DNA of 64,000 nucleotides, from assembly GCA_943737045.1 (NCBI GenBank), contig CALSFV010000002.1:1364001-1428000 (forward strand). Reading direction: 5' to 3'. Every line of letters begins with the position of its first letter. The stretch's first letter is position 1. Source of the DNA: Parapristionchus giblindavisi. Its lineage: Eukaryota > Nematoda > Chromadorea > Rhabditida > Diplogasteridae. Below the pieces are notes generated by a model that saw nothing but the letters and a program-made list of their open reading frames with translations, ran no database searches and was not told where the DNA came from. Made by a program: the position numbers and the translations under genes. Shown here piece after piece: positions 1-9,192 of this stretch.

Positions 1-245
1 CTCCTATGCTATTATAGATGAATCTGACGGATTGTCAAAATACTCAAATACATTGAAAGTAATCTCACCCCCCCCCCCCCCCATCCCTATTCACAGTTTT
101 GTCATGATACGGTATTCGTTGCTGTATCCTCACATAACCTTTAACCGACTGATTCGCGCATATCAGGCCTGTCACGAGAGAATCGAGCTAACGACCGGAA
201 TGGAGAAAAATTACAAAACGAGTTCTCCCCAGTTTTATTCTTGTT

Positions 246-1038
246 TAGGCATGCCCTACCATCCCCCAAAGTCCCATTGTGTAAATATCATTCTGGGGCT
301 CCCTACACCGGGTCGGTTTTCTGGGAACTCAACATTAAACTCAAATATTTCGGTTCAGGTGCATTTCTGTGAAAAACTACCACGAGGGAAACCCCCGCTA
401 TTTTCCCGCGCTCTATCGATCTAAACAAATAACTCAAAACCTGCCGATTCGGCGCGGCTGAGCATGAAATATGTTATATAACTTTTCGAGGACTACAAAA
501 TGAGTGGATTACGAAAAAATACGTCCATGGAGACCTTTCCTGTCATTTTCGCATAACAACAATCTCTCGCTTCGCACACTCTCTCGCCGAAGATTGAAAG
601 AAATACAGGGAAGAGAAAGGGAGAAAGCGATATGTTTCATTCCGCACAGCGCGCTCGAGACCGTGCGGTGTAGAATGAAATGGAAAGGAATGAGCGAGAG
701 AGTGTGTGAAACGAGAGATTATGGTTGCGAAAATGACTTCAAATCATCAGGAAATTTTTATAACATATTTCATGCTCAGCCGCGCCGAATCGGCAGGTTT
801 TAAGTTATTTCGGGCAGAGTGTAGCGCTGTTCGGATGCACTTTCACGACCTCTGGCTTGCTTAGATCGATAGAGCTCGAAAAATACAGGGGTTTCCCTCG
901 TTGTAGTTTTTCACAGAAATGCACCTACACCGAGATATTTGAGTTCAAAGTTAAGGTTCACGGATGACCGACCCGGTGTAGGGAGCCCCAGAATGATATT
1001 TACACAATTTGACTTTGGGGGATGGTAGGGCATGCCTA
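246..1038. mobile_element. Fold-back (palindromic) DNA element, about 0.8 kb
   Basis: The two halves are inverted copies meeting near 640. The left end reads TAGGCATGCCCTACCATCCC and the right end is its reverse complement. Matching blocks include the CGGTGTAGGGAGCCCC and GCCGCGCCGAATCGGCAGG stretches on each side. No transposase is visible, so it is non-autonomous. It lies just 3' of gene copy C. ORFs seen in it are by-products of the palindrome. Confidence 0.75.
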
Positions 1039-1060
1039 GGTACCGAAAACTGATGCTAAC

Positions 1061-1243
1061 TCATTTCATGATTTTCGCTCCATTCCGAATAATTGCCATT
1101 TTAGCTCGATTATCTCGTAACAGGCCTGATATTGCGTGCCTCTTGAGTGTCTCTTTCACTGTGTGATCAGAGTTTGTATCGATAAAGATGAAATGCTGAG
1201 CAAGTTTATCACATTTTGAATGCAACAATTGGAAAGTAATCAT
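1061..1243 (-). repeat. Conserved 3' flank of gene copy C, open frame containing HSKCDKLAQHF
   Basis: This segment is open for 60 codons on the minus strand. It matches 12,472-12,600 (3' of copy A, plus) and 29,612-29,735 (3' of copy D, plus). The shared translation includes HSKCDK, QHFIFIDTNSDH and TVKETLK. The D copy has an in-frame TAG, so this may be only conserved flanking DNA of the duplicated unit. It could also be a small downstream gene or an extra exon. I do not recognise the peptide. Confidence 0.45.
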
Positions 1244-1366
1244 AAAAGTGGAAAGACGAAGGGAATTCTACCAACAAAACCAATTGCAATATACTTCTAA
1301 CAATACAGTACAGTCCGATTTCCTTTTGTATATGCGTCACTTTGGAAATGGAGAAAATCAATTATT

Positions 1367-4300
1367 TTAAGTGAATAGCAGACGAATAAGAGACTCCATA
1401 GAAGTAATCTGAATTCGAATTACGTTAGTTATAAAAGTTTATCGATCGATATCAGTTGAATTCCACAAATATTAAGCTGTACACTAACCTTAGATGACGA
1501 TTCCATCATGAGTCGATGATCACAAATCGTTCGTACCATAGCGCATGCCATATGCGCCAATGAATCAATACCATGCCCAGGAAGATTCACTCGACGAGGG
1601 TTCCTGCCTGGAACAACAGCGGTTACGGTAACTTAATCAATAGCCGTACCTTCTTCATCTGTAACAATCAATCGATCGTTACTATCAAAGCAGAGACCAG
1701 CTCCTGAAAGATGTATTGATTTAATGATAAATCAATAAAAATCAATAAATCAAATACCTAATATAGTATTAGGAGGCAAAGGGACGGGAACGAATTTTCT
1801 TTTTACTTCATCGACGATAAAAAGATCTTCACGAGTTATAGCGAAGTAGATCTACAATTAATCAATAAATATCGTTTACATTATACATATCAAGACATCT
1901 ACATTACCTTTCCTCTACATTTCTGCATGAGAGGCGATACAGCCGTCTTGTTAAAGTGGAATTTGTGGTTGACGGTGAAGAACTCAATGCTGAAAAAAAA
2001 AATTTCGAAAAATTTCCAACTCGCCAGTGGTTCAATTTTCCTTTAAATAAAAATATAATTGCGCATTCAGGTTTAACGAAGGGGACCCATGAGTTGGCAT
2101 GACTGACTCCCGCCACGATAAGCATGATGAAAATTGTATATATTATACTCCGCAATTTTAGGGGGGGGGGGGGCCAATAATTTGGTCGAACATTTTTGGG
2201 TGTCTAAAATTTGGCTACCAGACAAGCCCCACTTTTAAAGTTGAGTCAATAATTTGGTGGTTAAGCCAATAATTTGGTTCGAAGTCGGGCTGTTATTTTA
2301 GTCAAAAATTTTAGCCAAAGTTTGGCTATAGTTTAGCTAAAATTGTAGCCAAAGTTTGGCTAAAATTTTGGTCTAAAATAATTGCCCCACTTCTAACCAA
2401 ATTATTGACTCAGCCAATAAATTATTGACTCAACTTTAAAAGTGGGGCTTGTCTGGTAGCCAAATTTTACGTTCAACTTTTACGGTCCACCAAATTATTG
2501 GCCACACTTCGACCAAATTATTGGCACCCCTAAAATTGCAGAGTATGGTAATTGGAGTAAGGGACAATTAGAAAATGAGAGAGTCAAGTATGCAAATCGG
2601 ACTCTCTACATGCAATGCGCATAGTGTGCTTTAAACATATCGGGAATCAATATCAGATATGTCTTTCGATTCGTGTGATGAATCTCAATCATTCTATCCG
2701 AACACTCTTACTACGAAAAATCTCGTGGGTCTCCCTATCTTTAAAGAAGCGAATTGCCACCTTCTCTCTTGAATATATTTTGCGAACACAGCACAATGTT
2801 TCTCTTGGCAGTAAGATATTTTCTCATTTTAGTTGAATAATACACATGAGACTTCCCAACCCCATTGCCCCATCCATCACCTTAATCTTTATCTACCGTT
2901 CTTGAGAGTATATTGATTAATTATTCTTTCTTTCTTTCTTTATTTCCATCATAACAAATGAACAATAGAACAGATATGTAATAAATATAGTTTTATTACT
3001 TCACAATTTTTCGACTGTACCGTTCATGCGTGAGCATGTGATAAATATATATGAGTGCGCGTGCGAGAGAATCGACCATAGCCAGTGGAGGCCCCCCACA
3101 GTGAAAAAATAAAATTTTGGGGATCGGGGTTCTCAAGGGTGCTGATGTGGATGGTCATGTTCATTTTGCACCTAGAGCCACCGTTGAGGCCAGACGCCGT
3201 CGATTTCAAATCGCGTTTATCGTGTTGAAAAATCGTTTCTCTTCACCCGATGGTGCTAAAATTACCAAACTATGCACCACGGTTCAGAATTTTATGGCGA
3301 TCACGCCTGTCCAATTCATTTTTCATTAAAATTTTTTCATAATTTTCAAAAATGGAAATTCCCTCAACGACAAAAGTGCGCAATGCAACCTACACAGATC
3401 GAACCGGGATGGCTTCAGTATCACATAGAAAAAAATTCAGCACATTTGCGCCCGCGAGTTTCGAGAAAATCAACTTTAAGTGTAGTCATTTTGCCGTTGA
3501 GGATGAGACAAGAGGCGAGAGAGTGTGGTGGTGTGAGAGAGCAGAGAAGGTAGAGGGGAAGACACCCCCTTCCTTTCCATGCGGCTCGCCTCACCTGTCT
3601 CTCTGCTCTCTCACACCATCCGTCTCTGAGACAATTCATCTCCATTCAAGAAAACGTCAGCATATGAAATTTGATTAGAATAGTCAAATAACCGACGAAA
3701 ACGTTGCGTTGCTCGTCCAATAGGCCTTCTTGACATGACCATTAACCCTCATTCGACGAGGAGTTTTTTGCTTTGTAAGATTAGGCCAAAACTGTACTGC
3801 GCCTTTTTGTTTTAAACATTTAATTAATGTTAAAATATTTTGAGGAGGAAAAAATCAGTTTGCGATCGTATCTCCGTACCGTCCTATAGCGAGTTTTTCT
3901 TGTCTAGTCATACATGTAATTGATCGACGCTAACATTGGACCTAGGTCAATCCACTTTTTTTGGGGGAAATCGAGTTTTCAAATTTCGATAACCCGCCAC
4001 ATCTGTTTTTCAAGGACCCATCCCTCATGAATACCCATTTTGTGATGGTTGGGAAATGGGGGTATCCACAAAAAATTTGAGCCAAATCGGTGAGGTCGAT
4101 GTTCGGCACTATCGGGAATCTTACTGAGCCGGTGTCTTAAAGGGAGAGTTTCCTATAAAAATATTGATTGAAATGCCGAAATGTTTGAACGTGAAATTTT
4201 ATCCCACCACGAATTGACGAACTATCATTCTGTAGTTTTTGAAGATCGCCATTGATATCTGCGCCGGGGCAGAGCAAAAACATAGTGAAAGAGAACAGAT

Positions 4301-7300
4301 AGACTGGATAGGAAGCGACTCGTCTTCTATCCAATCGATTTTAGCAAATCGATAGTTGATTGGCATAAGGAATAGGCTGACATCTGATCTGTCTCATAAG
4401 AGGCCGTTTGTGTAAGAGTCGGGCAAATCTGGGAGAGGGTTGGCACAGGCCAAAAATTTTGATACCCTCAAAACTTGTGTATAGGGGTTATCGACCATGC
4501 TGATGAACATAGACATAGTCATTTTGGCTCCAGTGGTCCCGCAACGCCTGGGCGGGATTACGGTAAGATCACTTTTTCAGGCCATTGTCGGTCCATGGTA
4601 GAGCTAGAGGTATGAAAATTGGGCTCCTAAGACAGAATTCGATGGCGATGATGGCTGTCTACATCATTAGTTTTTAAAAATTTTCAAAAGGTCAATTATT
4701 GGAAATTTTGATGGAGACGTTTGCGCCCAAGACGAGTATGACAGTTCGAACCGGCGTGACGAGAGGATCACAACGATGTATTATGAGCCCATATCTCCGT
4801 TGCACCGCTAATATTGCCTCGATATAGTGATCTGCAAAATCACGAGGAGTTGTCTGCGTCTCTCTATTCCGCGCGCTCTCTCGGCACTCTCTCATTTCGC
4901 CGCGCTCTTGTTTACCTCTTTCGCAGATCACTATATCGAGGCAATATTAGCGGTGCAACGGAGATATGGGCTCATAATACATCGTTGTGATCCTCTCGTT
5001 ACGCCGGTTCGAACTGTCATACTCGTCTGGGGCGCAAACGTCTCCATACAAATTTCCAATAATCGACCTTTTGAAAAATTTTCAAAGCTAATGATGTAGA
5101 CAGCCATCATCGCCATCGAATTCTGACCTAGGAGCCCAATTTTCATGCCTCTAGCTCTACTATCGACCGAGAATGGCCTGAATACGTGATCTTACCGTAA
5201 TCCCGCCCAGGCGTTCCGGGACCACTGGAGCCAAAATGACTATGCCTATCTTCATCAGCATGGTCGATAACCCCTATACACACGTTTTGAGGGTATCAAA
5301 ATTTTTGGCCTGTGCCAACCCTTGTTCGACTCTTACACAAACGGCCTCATAATACAACTAGTGAATACAGCGAGATCATGAATAGGTACAGCACTTCCCT
5401 AGCGAACACTTGTCTATTGGTGGCCTAGTGGTCTACGGCGCGCTTCAAGGCCGTAGCTGACGAGTTCCACCACCACTTTGCATCGATTTTTCGAATTTTT
5501 TTCGTAGATTTTTTTTTAGAAAAAAATCCCAAAGAAAACGAAAAATGCACAGCCCTGTGGCCGTATGCACAATTGCGATTTCCCGAAAACGCGTTTTCAT
5601 TCATTTTACGTGGTAAACTCAGTTTTCCAGGGAAAACATTTTACTGGCCGTATGCACAGTCAGCCGGAAATTACTTAACAGCATAACTGATTCCAAATAA
5701 GAATTCCATGAAAACGCGTTTTCCGGGAAAACACGACTGTGCATACGGCCACTGGAAGAAATACCAAGGACTGCATCAATCGATATAAGTCAATCGATAA
5801 TCATTAAACGTACCCAGAAAAGAATTGAGATAATCGATTATCCGCGAGATACAACTTCTCATCATTAGCAAAGGCTACACAGAAATATTGGTCACTTGAG
5901 ATCGGAGTGATGAAACCTGAATTATCGATTGATTGATGATCGATCCATCAATAAGACAAGAATAACCAGAGAATAGCCACTAAAGTACTAACCAGAACTA
6001 GTAGGCGCTTGACGAACAAGACGCAATTTATCAAGCGTGTACCTGAACGGATTACGGTAAGATGAGAAACGATAGAATGAATTGTGGTGCACCTACTTAT
6101 TCGCTATGACTGAAGTGGAAGTAAAGAGAAGCGGATGGCGATTGTTGGGCGGATTAAATACTAACAAGGGCTGAATATTGATTGAATAAATCGATAATAG
6201 AAGCAATCAATAATTGAGCAGACTAACCTTCTCTCCGTGTCTCAATTCAATTGAATTGAAGACAATGTTGTTGATCATGTAGAGTTGATCAAACTTCGAA
6301 TTGAAAAACTGTAGTTCGTACCTGAGAAATTGTGTATCGTTCGATAATATGTATCGATCAATATCGATTATATTTTCAAAAAAACGACTTGTTAATCACC
6401 CCATCATTCATTAATAAAAATTACGTCCTTTGTAACAAGGCTGTGCATTTTCCGTTTTGCGAAAATTTTATCTCCCCGTACAATACTCGTTTTAGTCTAC
6501 ATTTTCTTTCAAAAGTGAATTTTCACCAACTTCTATCCCTGGTCATTAACATTCCGGCGCTTGTTCCGCAAACGCCCACGCCCCGCCCCCTCCATCCTAG
6601 CACTCTGTACTCTCTCATATCTCAATTCTCTCTCGCCCTCTCTCACTATGCACTGCGCACACTCTCATATCTCGTATACTATCTCATATCTCAACGCTTT
6701 CTCGAACTCTCTCGCTCTTGATTAACTAATGGTGACCTAAGAACATGCTATAACTGCAATGGTTGTATGAATTAATTTATTAAGAGTAGTGCAAGGATGA
6801 GCTAATCGGTGATGAATAAAGAATCGGCTAATTGGTATGGAATGAAAAATGAACTCATCGGTAATAAGTGAAGAACAAAGTAATCGGTAATGAATGAAGG
6901 AATAGGCTAATCATAATGAATAGAATAGGCAAATCGGTAATGACTGAAAATAATAGGCTAATCGGTAGTTAATGAAAAGAATAGGCTAATCCGTAATGTA
7001 ATTAATGAAGGAAAAATCCGCAATAAACGCAATAAATTTGCTTATTTTTTTAGTCATTTACCGATTTGCCTATTCTTTTTAGTCGTTACCGATTTGCCTA
7101 TTCTATTCATTAACTACTGATTAGCCTATTCCTTCATTCATTACCGATTACTTTGTTCTTCACTTATTACCGATGAGTTCATTTTTTATTCCATACCAAT
7201 ATCATGTTCAAGTTAGACCACAGACAGTCAGAATCGGATCAGACACGCAGAGGATATTAGAGAGGAGAGAGCTAGAGAGCGAGAGTGATCTAGAGAGTGT

Positions 7301-8638
7301 GTCCCACCTAGAGAGTGCGCATGCCAGGATTGTAGTTTGTACGGCCCCCTATAAATAGCCCTCTTCCTCCTCATTCTTCGCCTCTGATTCATCAGTTGTG
7401 CCTCTCTCCTTCGAGAGAATTTTGGCTTGGTAGTTGGTCATTTGCGGTAGCATTCCGGTAGTTGGTCATTTGCTTTAACTCTTGATTTGTTGTTGCTGTT
7501 GTGATTTTCTGAACCTCGATAAATCAAAAAAATTGATAAAAAAGTAAACAAATTTGAGTTTTAGAGCGAATTTAGATTTTTCCGAGAAATATTTTCGGAA
7601 AATTTCCGTTTTCCGAAATTTTTCGAAAAGTATTTTCCGCACAGCCCTGCTTTGTAACCCCTACCACCCCCTACCACATGTCGCGTTGCGCCTCGGCGTA
7701 GATAAACTAAATTAACAGGTTGCTTACCGACTCACAATGCGCGTTTCGCAACATTTGACGTGAAAGGTGACGGAGATAAAGGCGTTTTCGGGACTGGTCC
7801 CAATCTTCATGGGAGGAATGAGATCAACGGGCAATGGACGAATTGGAAAACGTCGCAGTTGACCGCCTAAAATAGTATAAAGGCATCAGTAGTGGAAAAT
7901 GTATAATTGTGTAATAAGAACATTACTTCGTGAGGAGCGAGGACTATACAGCGCAGCAGAATCCCGCCCTTGACATGGGATCCCGGGGTGTCCCCTCTGT
8001 CCCCTCGATTTTTTACGCTGTGAATAAGGACTATGAGCTCTTCAAATTGTTCGCGTTGTTTTGCTCCAGATTTGACCGAATTTATCAAGGAAAGTCTGGA
8101 TTTATTAAAAGCTTGTCAACTCAGTTGTGGTAAGGAAAAGAAATTCTGGAACGTAGTCACTTTGCGATAGAATTTGCCGAGCGTGCGATAGTTCTCCAAC
8201 ATTTTCGCGCGGCATTTGTCAAAAATTGAAAAAAATTAAAATTTCCAATATTTTTTCTCAGGCTACGTAATTTTAAAAAATTTAATCTTTCCGTGATAAA
8301 TTCGGTCAATCCTGGAGTAAAAGAATGCAACATATTTGAAGAGCTCATATTCCTAATTCACAGCGTAAAAAATCGAGGGGACACAGGGAACACCCGGGAA
8401 TCCCATGTCAAGGGCGGGATTCTGCTGTACTGCAGGAGCTTGGTTAGGACTAGCAAAGCTCGAGCTAGCTTAGCTAACTAGCTTAGGAGCTAGATCATAA
8501 TAAACGATCGATCATACCAGTGATCAGGTTGGAGGTATTCAAAAATACGCCTTCCTTCTCTTGTCGAACGCTGAGCAAGATATGATTGTGTACGACGGAC
8601 AACACTTGCAACTCGGGATCATCACGGAATCCAACCAT
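1367..8638 (-). CDS. Uncharacterised multi-exon protein, copy C (11 exons, predicted 323 aa)
   Basis: I do not recognise the function. Exons, 5' to 3' on the minus strand: 8638-8518, 7866-7728, 6321-6228, 6170-6097, 6042-5993, 5916-5814, 1989-1908, 1851-1758, 1703-1650, 1607-1489, 1408-1367. All introns are gt-ag, phases fit throughout, and the sum is 972 nt including TAA. The protein starts MVGFRDDPELQ and ends ESLIRLLFT. Nine of the other ten exons equal copy A in length; exon 7 is 3 nt shorter, and exon 11 ends 9 nt earlier at its own stop codon. Repeated hydrophobic blocks followed by Asp, such as REDLFIVDE and NDRLIVTDEEG, look like beta-strand blades, but that is a guess. Intron 6 is 3.8 kb against 43 bp in copy A and is filled with inverted-repeat elements. 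Introns 1 and 2 also carry insertions. It is divergent from copy A with 554 bp between the start codons. No signal peptide or membrane segment is seen. Whether so long an intron is spliced is unproven. Confidence 0.6.
2148..2543. mobile_element. TA-flanked inverted-repeat MITE in intron 6 of copy C
   Basis: The ends are CTCCGCAATTTTAGGGG and the complement of CTCTGCAATTTTAGGGG, each flanked by TA, as in Tc1/mariner-type elements. The interior is built of repeated CCAATAATTTGG and AAGTTTGGCT words in both orientations, and the arms match for about 140 bp. A run of G near 2161-2172 is present in the left arm only. No coding capacity is visible. Confidence 0.7.
2550..4399. repeat. Unclassified repetitive DNA inside intron 6 of copy C
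   Basis: No gene is seen. The stretch 3956-4135 is an inverted copy of 31,026-31,215 and 35,518-35,700: both contain the CATCACAAAATGGGTATTCAT word (one strand or the other) and the GTGCCG/CGGCAC boundary block. A short imperfect palindrome, GTGAGAGAGCAGAGA to TCTCTGCTCTCTCAC, lies at 3530-3635. This is probably one or more decayed fold-back elements. Confidence 0.45.
4400..5348. mobile_element. Fold-back element, about 0.95 kb, in intron 6 of copy C
   Basis: Arms of about 430 bp are near-perfect inverted copies, with ends GAGGCCGTTTGTGTAAGAGT. The loop, around 4840-4925, is rich in CTCTC. Overlapping ORFs on both strands (for example 4692-4931 and 4827-5099) are mirror images produced by the palindrome and are not genes. 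Confidence 0.8.
5400..5475 (+). other. Possible tRNA-like SINE head
   Basis: The string TGGTGGCCTAGTGG resembles a Pol III A box. About 40 nt later GAGTTCCACCACC is a weak B-box match. No clean cloverleaf forms. It could be a decayed tRNA-derived SINE or chance. Confidence 0.25.
5558..5751. mobile_element. Short MITE, 194 bp, next to the former exon 7 site of copy C
   Basis: The terminal inverted repeats begin TGGCCGTATGCACA and extend about 43 bp with few mismatches, including the AAAACGCGTTTTC block. A third GGCCGTATGCACAG word lies inside at 5648. A remnant of the ancestral exon 7 acceptor and the first bases of exon 7 sit immediately beyond at 5752-5768. Confidence 0.75.
6438..7650. repeat. 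Composite insertion in intron 2 of copy C with a palindromic minisatellite
   Basis: Inverted ends (GGCTGTGCATTTTCC at the left, the complement of GGGCTGTGCGGAAAA at the right) bound the insertion. Inside, 6808-7200 holds repeats of an AATCGGTAATGAATGAA / AATAGGCTAATCGG theme, first in one orientation and then inverted from about 7045. A TATAAATAG motif lies at 7350 in a GA-rich context. No gene is seen. Confidence 0.5.
7946..8431. mobile_element. Fold-back element in intron 1 of copy C
   Basis: The left end is ACAGCGCAGCAGAATCCCGC and the right end is close to its reverse complement. Matching blocks include CATGGGATnCCCGGG and TTTTTTACGCTGTGAAT in both arms. It makes intron 1 of copy C 651 bp against 213 bp in copy A. 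No transposase is present. Confidence 0.7.
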
Positions 8639-9192
8639 CTCTCTATAATTAATGATGAAGAATAACACAATCAATTAGAGAAAAGGACAGAAAGCTCACA
8701 AGCTCATGGTCAGAAAAGAGAAAAGGCGAAGAGGAAGGAAACGACGCCTGTAGGAAACAGACAAGCGGGAACAAAGATACAGGCAAGGGTAGTTGCGAGA
8801 GGTATGAGGGCTAGGTCAGATATAGGGTCAGAAAGAGAGAGTATGAGAATGGTCATAGGTCAAAGTCGAGTAAGGACAATTGCGATAGTTTAATAGACAG
8901 ATCAGCACGATTATTTTGTGTTCGATTGAGTTATTGTAAAATTATTCATAACACATGTTCTCCTACAGTTCCAAAAGTAAAAGATTTACATCAAATGAAG
9001 ACCTCAGAGATGAGAGTGGTCATATGTACCTCTCGCATCTACCCTTGCCTGTATCTTTTTTCCCGCTTGTCTGTTTCATACTGGCGTCGTTTCCTTCCTC
9101 TTCGCATTTTCTCTCCTCTGACCATGAGCTTGTGAGCTTTCTGTCCTTTTCTCTAATTGATTGTCTTATTATTATTCATAAATTATAGAGAG
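8639..9192. promoter_or_regulatory. Shared 554-bp spacer between divergent copies C and A, itself an inverted repeat
   Basis: The two halves mirror each other around about 8915. The CTCTAATTGA, CACAAGCTCATGGTCAG and AAGATACAGGCAAGGGTAG blocks occur inverted on each side. It is the only DNA upstream of both start codons, so promoters for both would lie here. No TATA box was identified. Immediately before the A start codon the string AATTATAGAG could be a cis- or trans-splice acceptor. Parts recur in the B/D spacer (17,760-17,860) and at 30,630-30,700. Confidence 0.5.

Noticed and set aside
7204..7515. Solo LTR with TATA box in intron 2 of copy C
   Set aside because: The TATAAATAG and TCAGTT spacing (about 44 bp) is too long, and no TG...CA ends with a TSD were found.
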